Assembly: GCF_963576615.1 (NCBI RefSeq)
Contig: NC_088714.1
Span: 39,346,572 to 39,410,571 of the forward strand
Length of the DNA: 64,000 nucleotides
Direction of reading: 5' to 3'
Source: Watersipora subatra
Lineage: Eukaryota; Bryozoa; Gymnolaemata; Cheilostomatida; Watersiporidae
Shown: piece after piece, positions 1 to 10,596 of the stretch
Numbering within the stretch: position 1 is the stretch's first letter
How the letters are laid out: each line of letters opens with the position of its first letter
Position numbers and translations under genes: made by a program
Notes under the pieces: model-generated
The model's input: only the letters and a program-made list of their open reading frames with translations
What the model was told of the DNA's origin: nothing
Database searches by the model: none

Positions 1-3000
1 GTTCTGCGACAACTCACACAGTGGTATATGTATGAAGCTACAAGCCGGGCAGCACCAAAGATCCAGTAGCCTGCAGACCTAAGTTTAGCAAGTGTCATGT
101 TTTTTCCTTGATGGGCAGTTAGCTCATGGTGATGCCCTATAAGAAGTTGTGTTACATGACTTGTTTTGGGAAGCAGTAGCGGGTGCTTTTCTTCAAAGCT
201 TTGGGTGTTGCACTGTCCCAGTCTCCCTCCTACTCTAAGTAAACCTTCTTTGTCTATGAAAGGATTTAGCCTGAACAGTGGACTGCCCTTGGCTACTGCA
301 GACTGATTGTTCAGGCTTTTGATTTCTTCAGCAAAATGCTCACGCTGGCATGTCAGAATAATTGCACTCTCTGCAATTTTAAAAGCTGCCACAGAATCAG
401 GCTTACGCTTTTTGATGCTAGGCGCAATGGATTGCACCTTAGCTATCAATTTGACTGCTTTTCTCCACGTGGAGAACTTTGCGACCCACTGTGACATATC
501 ACTTTTATTTTGAATAGTGTTATGACTAACACTAATCTTGACTTCAGGATCATCATCAGTGACAGGAAATGTGTCAGTTTGTGTAAGTGTCAGTGGAGTC
601 TGCCACAAAAAATCTGGTCCACTGAACCATGTTGACTCCCATAACTTGTTTGGAGTTAAACCTCTTGATGCATAGTCTGCTGAATTTTCAGCAGAGGGAA
701 CATAATTCCACTGGCTTGGAGACGAGGCATCATGAATTTTTTGAACTCGATTTGAGACAAAAACGTGAAAGCGTCGTTCAGTGTTTGCTATGTACCCCAA
801 AACCACTTTGGAATCGGTCCAGTAGTGATGTTGCACATCGTCAAATAGCAATTGTTTGTGGATGAACTGACTTATTTCCGCTGAGAGACAAGCAGCTTGC
901 AGTTCAAGACGAGGTATGCTGGTTGCTGACGCAGGGGCTACTCTGGCTTTAGCTATTACTAGTGAAACATGAATATTACCCTTGTCGTTTACAAGGCGTA
1001 GGTAGGTGCATTGGCCATAGGCATATGAGCTGGCATCAGAGAAATGATGCAATTCTGCTTTGGTGACTGATCCAAATCCTTCAGGTTTGTAACACCGTTT
1101 TATTGTAACTGTGTTGAGCATACTTAGATTGTCTTTCCACTCATTCCAACTTTCCTGGAGTTCTGGCCCTATGGGATCATCCCAGTCTTTCTTTGATTTA
1201 CAGATAGATTTGAGAATGAGTTTTCCTTGCAAGGTAAAAGGAGCAATGAACCCTAGAGGATCGTAAAGAGAAGCTACAGTGGATAGGATACCTCTTCTGG
1301 TATTCACACTAGCTATCTCACCAACCTTAAATTGGAAACAATCATTTTCAACATCCCATTGTATGCCAAGGGCTCGCTCTGTAGGAAGAGCTTCTTTCCC
1401 TAAATCAATGTCTACGACGCTAGATGCTCGTTTCTGTTGAGCAATAGATTTCATGAAGTCTTTGTCATTTGACATAAATTTGTGCAAGAGGATGTTGCCA
1501 CTTTCACACAGTTTTGTTGTGTGTTTGATGAGAAGTCTGGCTTCTTCTGTAGTACTGACACTAGTCAGTCCATCATCAACATAGAAATTATCTTTTACAA
1601 AAGAGACAGCTTCTGTAGCAGCTGGTTCTCCATTACGATATTGATCCGCAAGATATCGAAGACCATATGTAGCACAAGCAGGTGAAGACCGGGCTCCAAA
1701 TAGATGAACCTTCATACGATATGGAACTATATTACCGAGATCGTCAAACCACAAAAACCTCAGGTAATTTTGAAAGGGTGGTAACACCCGAAACTGATGG
1801 AACATGCGTTCTATGTCACACATGATCGCAACATAATCCCGGCGAAATCGCATCAGGATGCCTATCAGACTATTGATATGATCAGGGCCTTGTAGCAGAT
1901 AGTCATTAAGACTACAGTTATCTACTTTGGAGCTGCCATCAAAAACTACCCGAATTTTATCGGGTTTCTTTGGATGGTACACTCCAAAATGTGGTATGTA
2001 CCAGCTTTGCGGGTTGTAGAGTTCTTTTAGAGGAACTTGTTCAGCCTCATCATTTTCTATGATCTTGTTCATGAATGTTTCATACTGCTTTTTGTAATGT
2101 TCATCCTTGGCAAATTTTTTGAGCAGCAAGTTCAGGCGATGCTTTGCTGATGATAAGGTGTTTGGAAAGCTTGGTGTGCTCTTTAGAGGTAGAGGCATTG
2201 TTACGTAACCTTGTGAATCCCTATGTGTGCTTTCTTTCATGATTTGGATAAATTGTTGATCTTCGACTGACAAACCAGTTTCTGTGACCTTGGTGTCAGT
2301 GAAGTCTGTGCTCATGACCTGAAGAATTTCTGTTTTTGTATCAGTTTCTATGTTGCTATAAGTGTCCTTCTTGACCAAGAAGTTCACCATGTTTCTGGTT
2401 TCATTGTGAGGAGACATTATCTCCTTGGATACTACCTTATGACATATGCTTATGTCGTTCATTTGATTCCTAGAGTTAAGGTTTCCCATAACTACCCAGC
2501 CTAGTTCTGTTTTCATAGCAAATGGTTCTGTGTCATTACCTATGACATTTTCACTTGACCTAAATGCTAGAGGGCAATCATAACCAATAAGTAGACCTAC
2601 TGGTGTATTAACATCATGATCTGCACCCATTTCTGCTACTACTCGTTGCAGATGTGGCCAAGCATTGACAGATTTCCTGGTTGGAATATGCTCTTTAATT
2701 GCAGGTATTTCATCTTTTGCATAAGCTGGAGGAAGTTTGATTATTCGTTTTGAATCTTGACCTCTTACTCTAAGTCCAGTAACTTTTTGACACTTGATAG
2801 TTGAACTTGAAGATGTCATTGTTGCTAGGTTTAGCATAGTTTCAGTTTTGGATGCATTTGTTGCATTGGCTACACTTGTGGTGACAAAGGAGGAACTAGA
2901 TTGGCTATCAAGCAAGGCATAGACCAACATTTCTTTGTTTGGTTCATTTGCGCTAGACACCCACACAGGTATTGTCATCGATGCGGCTTTGACTACAGAT

Positions 3001-5162
3001 GGAGTTTCTAAATTGTGAGAGACATGCTTCTCTTCATTTTCTTCATGCTTTGGGTCGGCCTTAGACACTTGGCTATCATTGTGCTTTTTATCTTTAAAAG
3101 CCTGATTGGACTTTGAACCAGAAGACATGTCGGGACTATAGCTAGTCGGATATTCTATGTGCAATGATGTTGGATGTGCTTTGGTACATTTTGAGCATGT
3201 TGCTTTGTTTGTACAAGTTTTTGATCTATGAGTTGCGCTAGTTTTTTCTAGACATGAAAAACATAGAGAGTTCATTTTGACAAATTCTTGTTTCTTTTCG
3301 TGTGGCTGTTTAGCTAGATCATGACACTCAGTGGTGAGATGTCGTCTTGGTTCACTGCAAAACTTACAGAGGAAAGTTTTTTGCTGTGCTGCATTTATAA
3401 CTACAGACTTATTGTTATCTGACAGTGTAGTTTCTATTGTGTTGGTCTTAAGAGTGATCTTTCTATCTCGTTTTGCAAAGGTTTTGTCATTTGCATCTGC
3501 TGGGTTTTTTGCTAGCATAGCATTGCATGCTATTTCTGCTTCTTCAGCAATGAATGAACAGAAATCAGCAAATGATGGATATTTGCCTTTGTCCTTTTGT
3601 CTGGCCTTAGTGGCTGTGCGTACCCACTGGTTGTGCAGCCAGTCAGGTAGCTTTGCCGCCATTTTCCTGTTTTCTCTACTATCATTCAATATTGAAAGTT
3701 CAGGCACACTAGCTAGAGCTGCTTGACATTGGTTTAGAAAGTCAGAAAACTTTCTAAGTCCAACACCATCTTTGGAAGTTATTTTAGGCCATTGATCTAT
3801 TTTGTCTCTAAATCTATCTGCTATAAGCAAAGAATCTCCAAATCTGTCTTGAAGTGTTTGTTTTGCCTTATTGTAGGCTTCTGGTGATTGCAGTAGGAAG
3901 TAGCCATCAACAGCTTCCTTTGCTGCACCGCTGACATACCTTTTCAAGTAGTGCAGTTTTTCAACTGTTGTACCATTTCTTTGATCTATCAATGTATCAA
4001 AGGCTATTTTCCAATCCGCATACTCTAGAGGATTTCCGTAAAACACAAAAGGTTCTGGAGGTGGCAAGCGAGATAAGTTCATAGCAGATGTGATAGAATT
4101 TACTATGGCATTTGTCAATTGTGGGGATATTATTTCATGACTGTTTTCATTTTGGCTTAGTACTAAGCTTTGCAAACCAGGATTAGAAGTGACTTGTGAT
4201 TTTACACTAAGTTGAGGTTTTGTAGGAGGTCTGAGCAACACTGGGCTCAAATTTGTCTCCTCTTGCTCTTCATTAATGGCTTGAAGGATTATATCCTTTT
4301 TTCGTTTTTCTGCAGTAATTTTTGCTTGAATTTTTGCCTGTTCTATTTCTGTTCTTTTTTGTTGCAACTCGTGTTCCAATTTTTCATTTTCAAGTTTAGC
4401 TTGGAGTTCTACTTCTTGTTCAGCTATTTCAGCCATTTTCATACGTAATATGGATATGCTACTGCGTGATTTGCTAGAACTTGATCGAGATTTTACTGAG
4501 CCTGATCGATAGCTACTAGATCGGAAGCTTTGAGCCGTGGCCCCTTTTTGAGACTTAGAACTGTGAGCAGTATGATGTGAGTTGTGCTGTGATATGTCTA
4601 AAGCACTGCTTTTTAGTGGCTTGCCACTATGTGAATTCACCATGTCAACATGCACTGCTTCAACTTGTGATTGTCTAACACTATCGCTGCTTATTAGTGC
4701 ATGTGATTGTTCGGTGCTTTCTATATGTGTTTGAGCTGATGGCTCCTTTGTCTTTACAACTTGTTCAGATAGCAATTGATCAACACTTTGTAAAATTAGA
4801 CTTCTATCTCTAGCAAGTCTATCTATGTCTTTTACTAGTTGAGAATCATGCTTTTCAGAGATCTTCCTAATGTTAGCAAATTCCTCGTTTATATGTTCAG
4901 CACTTTTTTCTAGAGTCAGTTTGATTTCAGATAATCTGCTAAACTCTAAGGCATCTTTCAGCTCTTTCAAGAGTGCAACATGAACCTCACTTTGGATTTC
5001 AATGTCACTTTTCAAACTATCTGACAATTTTTTAGTTTCAATTCTGGAAGAATGTCTTTGAGTATTTGTTTGTTCTATGATATCTGACTGGGTTGCGCAA
5101 GTGCTTTGCTCTTCCTGACTACCTTTGGAAATGCTGACTAATGTTGAGTTAGACTCACTCAT
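1..5162 (-). CDS. BEL/Pao gag-pol polyprotein, 3' end beyond the window
   Basis: Start ATG is at 5162-5160 and the frame stays open for 1720 codons to the edge. Visible parts, by residue: a charged coiled-coil-like stretch (about 240-297); a DUF1759-type gag region opening with RLPPPEPFVFYG (about 360); a CX2CX5HX5C finger (about 605-620) and a CX2CX7HX4C knuckle (634-650) with a trailing CSKC; an aspartic-protease-like motif ALLDSQSSSSF with Asp752; reverse transcriptase from about 1040 with catalytic YVDD at 1194-1197; the Pao-specific DPLGFIAPF segment (about 1300); RNase H with HFSDAS (about 1368) and YWTDSK (about 1447); and the integrase HHCC finger (about 1655-1718) ending YHCVSC. The polyprotein would be cleaved into the proteins for packaging, copying and integrating the element. 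The protease motif reads DSQ rather than the textbook DSG. Shorter frames on the plus strand here are shadows of this one. Confidence 0.94.
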   Translation of the reverse strand, partial: MSESNSTLVSISKGSQEEQSTCATQSDIIEQTNTQRHSSRIETKKLSDSLKSDIEIQSEVHVALLKELKDALEFSRLSEIKLTLEKSAEHINEEFANIRKISEKHDSQLVKDIDRLARDRSLILQSVDQLLSEQVVKTKEPSAQTHIESTEQSHALISSDSVRQSQVEAVHVDMVNSHSGKPLKSSALDISQHNSHHTAHSSKSQKGATAQSFRSSSYRSGSVKSRSSSSKSRSSISILRMKMAEIAEQEVELQAKLENEKLEHELQQKRTEIEQAKIQAKITAEKRKKDIILQAINEEQEETNLSPVLLRPPTKPQLSVKSQVTSNPGLQSLVLSQNENSHEIISPQLTNAIVNSITSAMNLSRLPPPEPFVFYGNPLEYADWKIAFDTLIDQRNGTTVEKLHYLKRYVSGAAKEAVDGYFLLQSPEAYNKAKQTLQDRFGDSLLIADRFRDKIDQWPKITSKDGVGLRKFSDFLNQCQAALASVPELSILNDSRENRKMAAKLPDWLHNQWVRTATKARQKDKGKYPSFADFCSFIAEEAEIACNAMLAKNPADANDKTFAKRDRKITLKTNTIETTLSDNNKSVVINAAQQKTFLCKFCSEPRRHLTTECHDLAKQPHEKKQEFVKMNSLCFSCLEKTSATHRSKTCTNKATCSKCTKAHPTSLHIEYPTSYSPDMSSGSKSNQAFKDKKHNDSQVSKADPKHEENEEKHVSHNLETPSVVKAASMTIPVWVSSANEPNKEMLVYALLDSQSSSSFVTTSVANATNASKTETMLNLATMTSSSSTIKCQKVTGLRVRGQDSKRIIKLPPAYAKDEIPAIKEHIPTRKSVNAWPHLQRVVAEMGADHDVNTPVGLLIGYDCPLAFRSSENVIGNDTEPFAMKTELGWVVMGNLNSRNQMNDISICHKVVSKEIMSPHNETRNMVNFLVKKDTYSNIETDTKTEILQVMSTDFTDTKVTETGLSVEDQQFIQIMKESTHRDSQGYVTMPLPLKSTPSFPNTLSSAKHRLNLLLKKFAKDEHYKKQYETFMNKIIENDEAEQVPLKELYNPQSWYIPHFGVYHPKKPDKIRVVFDGSSKVDNCSLNDYLLQGPDHINSLIGILMRFRRDYVAIMCDIERMFHQFRVLPPFQNYLRFLWFDDLGNIVPYRMKVHLFGARSSPACATYGLRYLADQYRNGEPAATEAVSFVKDNFYVDDGLTSVSTTEEARLLIKHTTKLCESGNILLHKFMSNDKDFMKSIAQQKRASSVVDIDLGKEALPTERALGIQWDVENDCFQFKVGEIASVNTRRGILSTVASLYDPLGFIAPFTLQGKLILKSICKSKKDWDDPIGPELQESWNEWKDNLSMLNTVTIKRCYKPEGFGSVTKAELHHFSDASSYAYGQCTYLRLVNDKGNIHVSLVIAKARVAPASATSIPRLELQAACLSAEISQFIHKQLLFDDVQHHYWTDSKVVLGYIANTERRFHVFVSNRVQKIHDASSPSQWNYVPSAENSADYASRGLTPNKLWESTWFSGPDFLWQTPLTLTQTDTFPVTDDDPEVKISVSHNTIQNKSDMSQWVAKFSTWRKAVKLIAKVQSIAPSIKKRKPDSVAAFKIAESAIILTCQREHFAEEIKSLNNQSAVAKGSPLFRLNPFIDKEGLLRVGGRLGQCNTQSFEEKHPLLLPKTSHVTQLLIGHHHELTAHQGKNMTLAKLRSAGYWIFGAARLVASYIYHCVSCRR

Positions 5163-5744
5163 TGTAAACAAATATTGTGGTCACTGAGTAACAATGTGGG
5201 AATGCTGCCTAAAGGTGCGTGCAAAGTCTGCTAAGTCAATTAGGCCCTATGTGCTATTTCCCTAGTAAAATCTGTGAAAGCTTGAAATTCTAATTAGTCA
5301 AACAAGCATTCCGTAACCATTCAAATGAAGTCAATTGCTGTTGCTTCAACCACTTACAAAGGTGATAAACCTACCTATCTATGTAACCTCTACCTTACTT
5401 AAAAGATGCAAAATTTAAAAATACCTTTTTACACTAATACTCTATTGTGTACTCTATATACAATGCAACGCTGCTAACTATTTGTCCTATCTAGGCTTTC
5501 ACTTATCTTGACATGAATTCCTGCGTGACTCTCCTGGTCTTTACAGCTTTTCAAGTGTCTGAGTGTCCTTTGATTTGGGATCTTTAGTTAGGGTTGAATT
5601 GTCTTTTTTGGTATGGTCTTTCTCTTGTCTGGTAGGTTAGGTTGAAGGTTGTTTCATAGGTAAGTAGGTTTCACTTCTTACACTTTTGGACAGAGTTCGC
5701 TTCTTAGTCCAGAGTTTTCACTGTACTGGCTCATAGGGAGTTAA
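5163..5744 (-). other. Retrotransposon leader between primer-binding site and gag
   Basis: About 580 bp of non-coding sequence lies between the primer-binding-site candidate and the gag start. It should carry the packaging signal and 5' UTR of the genomic RNA. I see no open frame of note in it. Confidence 0.6.
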
Positions 5745-5756
5745 GGATGGAGTCCA
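5745..5756 (-). promoter_or_regulatory. Candidate tRNA primer-binding site
   Basis: On the minus strand this reads TGGACTCCATCC. It starts with TGG, as expected for pairing with a tRNA 3' CCA end, and lies 6 nt inside the proposed LTR boundary. I cannot name the tRNA without a tRNA set from this species. Confidence 0.45.
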
Positions 5757-5779
5757 ACTGATTGTTTGGTTAATAATAG

Positions 5780-5785
5780 TTTATT
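5780..5785 (-). terminator. Polyadenylation signal in the LTR
   Basis: AATAAA on the minus strand, 18 nt before the proposed 3' end of the LTR, where a retroelement poly(A) signal belongs. Confidence 0.5.
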
Positions 5786-6488
5786 GAATCATAAACCATA
5801 AACCATTGAACCGTGAAAACTGTAAACAAATACATGGAGATTAATAACATAATAAACATAAAAGTGTTTAGCAAGAAAAACTATTAATGTCCTATATAGA
5901 ATTGATTAAAATGACGATAAGCCGCAATACAATTAAAACATAAAATGCATTCATAAATCCGTAAAATCTATCAGGCAAACAATAAAATGAGACATGAATG
6001 ATATAATATATTATAAAAAAAACATACCTCTTTGGCCTATTCCCAATTGAGTCAGTAATCCTGATATGATTGCAGAAGATTATATATTGTAATAAGATGA
6101 CGTGTTGCGTGTGAGTAAATAATTGAAGTTAAAATGTACGCAAATAGTCTATAGTGTAGTCAAAATTGACTACATGATTCGGTGAGGTGTCTGGCAGAGT
6201 TACTGGACAATAAATGAATTTGCTGGTTCCTACGATTGATTTTATACAAAACTAACAAAACATGTTTTTATGTTGAAATGTTATTACAAAAGTATGAATC
6301 TCTGGTTTACACCTCAGATCAATAAAAAAGGTATTATTTAAGGATAAATACACATTATGAATCATTGCTGCAAAGTTTCACAAAGTGTTTATCCTTGTTT
6401 ACTGGTTAATTGCACTACGCTATAATATGGCTTTATAATAGATATGCTGCTAAACTACTGTGGTCAGTGCAACAGGAACTGGCTTCAT

Positions 6489-6495
6489 TTATATA
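6489..6495 (-). promoter_or_regulatory. TATA-like box in the LTR
   Basis: TATATAA on the minus strand, only about 51 bp from the proposed LTR 5' end. If it is the real promoter, U3 is very short and R/U5 long. Confidence 0.35.
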
Positions 6496-6546
6496 AGGTG
6501 AACCATGATGACCCAGGATAGAGGCAATAAATTGGGGGTCACTACA

Positions 6547-9062
6547 TATCAAGATTCTCAGGCCTCTGATTCTCAGCCAATGATACACTGCAAACTGCAT
6601 AACATGTGTTGGTCACGTGTATTCTTCTCTAATCTTGTTCATGGTTAAAATGCTCGTTCGTCTTTCCTACAGCGAATAAGCACGTTTCTGTGGATGCTTT
6701 GCTGCTGACGGCTGTCTGTGAGCAAACATTCATCAGAGAGAATCATTTCAAGTCAGATTGATTTCTGCTGCAGCTAGAGATAGCAATTAAAGGCAAATCA
6801 AGTGCAAGATAAACAGGCGTATTGATTGTACTGCTCTCCAAGCTTCGTCTAATGAACACTCTCAAGTATGAACTTAAATTGAAATGTTACAATAAATCCC
6901 TTTGAATGTGTCTTTTCACCTCGAGCCTAATCACGTTAGTTTCTATCTAGACTCTACTGGTAGTCATATGTTTATCTACTCGTTCCGTTATGGCACTCGC
7001 CAACAGGTACTAGCGTGTGGGAAAATTTCTTGGCCGTCAAAATCAATTGTCAACTTTTCAGTTGGTGCCTAATTTCAGGAAGAGCTAGAATAGCATTAGA
7101 CTAGAAAGGAAATGGTTATGATAGAAACGCTGCAGTAACTGTATACGACCCGTAATCGTATGCAGCTTATATAGGAATTTTGCTAAGAATACATTCACTT
7201 CCTTACTGCTTTGTATAGTGACTCTCCGAGGCCCAGCCAATATTGATTATATAAATGTGCAAATCAGAGGCTATAAGTTATACTGTACACCTGCGCTGAT
7301 CAGCAGCTATGCTTCTATTAAACATGGACCAATCAGCCAATGACCACTGCTGGTCAGCGATTGAACGCCATCTCAGGAGTCAAATATATGTAGCATCACA
7401 TATCAACCCTGCTGCTAGGCTGACAGCGTCAAAGCAAAAAGTGCTCTGTATGTCATAGAAATTATAAGTATTTGCAACAAATGATCATTGCATCAGCATC
7501 CCAGGGCCAGCTTCCTGAATGACCAGCAAGACTTGAGTCATGTTTTCTACTCTTATTATATTACGCCATAGCTGCCAATCTATCATTCATAACAGCGCAG
7601 TTTGGGCGGCAGCATAGCAGACATTTAGTGTTCTTCTTACTTACGGCAGCAGACTGAGAATCAATTGTAAGTTAACCTTTCTTGTATTATACTTAAACAA
7701 ACAATATTATGTCAGAGCAAGGAAAGGTAGTCAGCAGCGACATATATGCAGGTATTTTCAGTATACCAATTAAGGCAATATTGTGGTTCTGCTTCTCCTC
7801 TGAACATCAGCTACTCATAACACCTGCATGAATAATCATGTATTTGGATGCAAATGCACTCACAGCAAACTTGTCAAAACTTTGTTCATGTTTGTTGAGT
7901 CACCACAGCAAATTAAATGATGCTAACATTAGGCAAGCGTAAGCGAATATGTATACCTTTCTACTCGTGTTGTTATCTCAACAAATCAAAATAACCAGAC
8001 TTCTACTCCATAAGGAGAGCACACAACTGCAGTTTCAATGTAGGCAAGGCAGCTATCAGCAGCAGATGGTATAATGGCATAAAGTGCTAGAGATAACATG
8101 GCACAGCATGACAACTGCGTATTTTAACAAGCACTCTCCAGTCTGCCTGTTAACTATTGGGCTCCTCTCACCTCCATTCATCGCCGGCAAAGAAAGCGTG
8201 TTAAATTATATCATTTTTTATTCTATGTATCAATTTACTACAGCATTAAAATGCTGCAAATAAATAACCCCCATTTCACTAACTGGAAATATACAAACAC
8301 ATTATGTACATGAAAAAATGCAACAGCTTCAACAGCTCTTAAGCTGAGAGGAATAGAAGTCAGTGGCTGCCTTCCAGACTACAACACAGAACAGTCTTCA
8401 TATCAAACATACTAAATCTGAATAAAAACTCCTAGGATGGTCTCGCTGAGCGTATGCAGCTAAGTAATCTAATGGAACTCTAATTGACAATGTCAATCAT
8501 CAGTAAAAAAATATATAGAAAAATTCTTTAGAGTTGGCTGGCAGCTCTATCAGTCTTTCTATTAGGCAGCTTATAAAGCTCAGAACTTTTATTTTAGAAA
8601 ACTATAGAAGTATACAGTAATCGACTAGGTTCATTTGAGAAGAAATTCTCCATAATTCATACAATAATATAATATATATTAGTCAATTAACATATTTACT
8701 TGATAAATAAATAGTATATTGCATCTGGAAAGAGCAGGAGGCAGCAGTATATAAAATATCTGCAAACAAAACATGTTCTTTCAAATCAGATTCCAGCAAT
8801 TGCAGAGACGGAAACCGGGCCATGGAAACGTCATATATGTAGGTTATGATAGACACTAGCTACCACGTAACGACTCAAATTGTAGAAAAATACCAAAGTA
8901 AATAACGCAGAGAATATAATGATACCAGCGACAATCAGCTTGGAGCTGTAATGCGGCTTGTCAGAGAGAAAAGGAGAGAAAGAGCTTGGCTGCTGTATGA
9001 AGAGACGGAGTGATAGAGGGCTCTGTTGAGTATTGCACCATAGGACTTCTGCCTGGCAACCA
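6547..9062. other. Non-coding interval between retrotransposon and Delta gene
   Basis: AT-rich unique DNA with no long frame and no recognisable domain. It probably holds the 3' UTR and downstream flank of the Delta gene, which is read from the right. Several AATAAA motifs occur on the minus strand, but none can be singled out as the gene's poly(A) site. Confidence 0.5.
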
Positions 9063-9153
9063 TCATATGTCGCACGTTATATCCGTTGTTCTCGGTTGAT
9101 CATACAGAAGGGACGATACGTGTGATGTCGGTCTAAATGTGGACTCCGACTCG
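9063..9153 (-). CDS. Possible eleventh (C-terminal) exon of the Delta gene
   Basis: A strong acceptor (TTCTTTTGTTGTAG) is followed by a 91-nt frame ending at TGA. The exon-10 sequence has a potential donor, CAACAG|GTAGAT, at 9648/9647. Joining there keeps the frame (phase 2), removes the TAG stop that overlaps the donor, and adds 30 residues ending TTDITCDI for a total of 836 aa. Against it: the extension lacks a known Delta C-terminal signature and the donor is not a strong consensus. It may be an alternative or absent exon. Confidence 0.35.
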
Positions 9154-9643
9154 CTACAACAAAAGAACCGGCCATAAATATTTCGGTCTGACTCAGCAAT
9201 GCGAAACTTATCTCGAAAAAATAGACATCCCAGTGGGGGAGGAGCGCTAGAGCATTCGCTAAGCACTTCTTATCTCTCACTGCAAGGTCCAACGAGTACC
9301 GAACACTACATACTCAACCTTGCTGCCAGTATTAATCATACGTTGCACCGAACAAGCCAAACACTGCTATGCACCTCCTAATTAAAACATAATCTTCACA
9401 AGTTGACCCACAATTCCCTCCCGACCGATACGCATTTATCAATAATATTATATAGTCTATCCTCTGGAGACAAAAGCTCGTTTCAATTCTGTTAGAACCT
9501 GAGCTGGGGTAAACAGTGATCTAATCAGGAGGACACACGCCGCGGCACATCAAAGGTTAACAGTTTACTCATGACCCACCATATCACAATGCCCATCATA
9601 ACTCTGTCTATAGTGTAAGCCCATGTGTGACTAGCAATATAAT

Positions 9644-10596
9644 CTACCTGTTGCGGTGACAGCTGCTGGTGTTTCGGATATCAGGCTTCTGAGGTCCTCC
9701 ACCAGTAAGCAACACCGTGTCACAAACTGTCGATATGTGTATATTGCTAGCGTTATTTGTACTATGACAGTTGCTCCAATGAGAATGCTGTGGCTCTGTC
9801 CCGCTATAGTATGGTATAAATTTTTCAGTTCCCAAACTACGTTGCATTGCCGACTGGGCAAACAAGGCATTGTTTCTATTTATTAGCTGACGTTCATTCT
9901 CTCTGTTTATGTCCTTTATGAGGTCTTTGTGGACAACTTTGTGAGGGGTAGCGGCAGCAGAGTTTCTGTTATGTAGGGACACGCTCCTCACATGCGCACT
10001 CGCTTCTGTTTCATGAAATATGTTTCTTTCCGTAGTTGGGTATGGATCAGGCTTGCTTTTGTCACTGTTAGTCAACATGGTATTTTGTACTTTGTTGTTC
10101 ATACCACTATTGTAAGCGTTCTGTCCCTCTTCCACACTTTTATCCTCGGTAACCCGACGTTTGCAGCGCCGACAGAGAAGTGTGATGACAAGCACAAATA
10201 GTAGGCACATAGGGACGCCACTAGCCAGACAGATAATCATTACCAGCTGTGATTGAGTGAGTTCTACCTGTCCCTTAGGAGGAACCACTGACTCGCCCGT
10301 CTTCGCACCAGTTTGAGGTGTGAAGAAAACCTCGGACACAGTGGTGAAAAAGCGGGAGGTAGATACAGGTCTAGAAGTAGTACGAGTAGATGGCGCTTGA
10401 CCCAGCCGGTATTGGCACAAATCTCCTTCATAGTCTGACGGGCAAATGCAGTGAAAGCCTGGGCCTTGTGTTGCACACCTTCCTCCGTTCATGCACTGAT
10501 TGGGGTTGCAGCTGTTCGTTTCCTCGTTGCACATGCGACCTGTGTAGCCTGGTGCGCAAAAGCACTGAAAACCATTTTCTTTATCCCGACAAGAAC
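9644..10596 (-). CDS. Delta: Delta exon 10: EGF8 end, EGF9, transmembrane helix, cytoplasmic tail
   Basis: Acceptor CTCTGCAG lies before GTTCTTG, entering in phase 1. The exon encodes the second part of EGF8, all of EGF9 ([14 protein letters not shown]...), a Ser/Thr-rich stalk, the hydrophobic segment [20 protein letters not shown] and the tail. The tail has lysines near the membrane and Asn-rich motifs (NNKVQN, INRNN) of the NxxN kind that Neuralized binds in fly Delta; that function is inferred here. The reading frame ends HRNR at TAG. Confidence 0.92.

Larger units (their letters stand above)
1..6546 (-). mobile_element. BEL/Pao LTR retrotransposon, 5' half
   Basis: Read on the minus strand, the order is 5' LTR (6546-5763), a primer-binding-site candidate, a leader, then a single gag-pol frame from 5162 to the left edge. 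The domain order (DUF1759-type gag, CCHC knuckles, aspartic protease, reverse transcriptase, RNase H, integrase zinc finger) is that of BEL/Pao elements. The coding frame has no stop in the window, so this looks like a young copy. The remainder of integrase and the 3' LTR lie outside, so LTR-LTR identity and the target duplication cannot be assessed here. Confidence 0.93.
5763..6546 (-). repeat. 5' LTR of the BEL/Pao element
   Basis: Read on the minus strand it begins TGTAGTGACCCCC (from 6546) and ends AACCAAACA (at 5763), giving TGT...ACA termini over 784 bp. It contains an AATAAA near its 3' end and a TATA-like motif near its 5' end, and is followed by a plausible primer-binding site. The boundaries are inferred because the partner LTR is outside the window. 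Confidence 0.65.

Noticed and set aside
307..4448. Plus-strand frames of 67-131 codons
   Set aside because: They lie opposite the continuous BEL/Pao gag-pol frame and are shadows of it.
7017..7023. GTGGGAA, a Su(H)/RBPJ-like site near the Delta gene
   Set aside because: It lies downstream of the gene, and a 7-mer is expected several times in 64 kb by chance; similar hits occur elsewhere.
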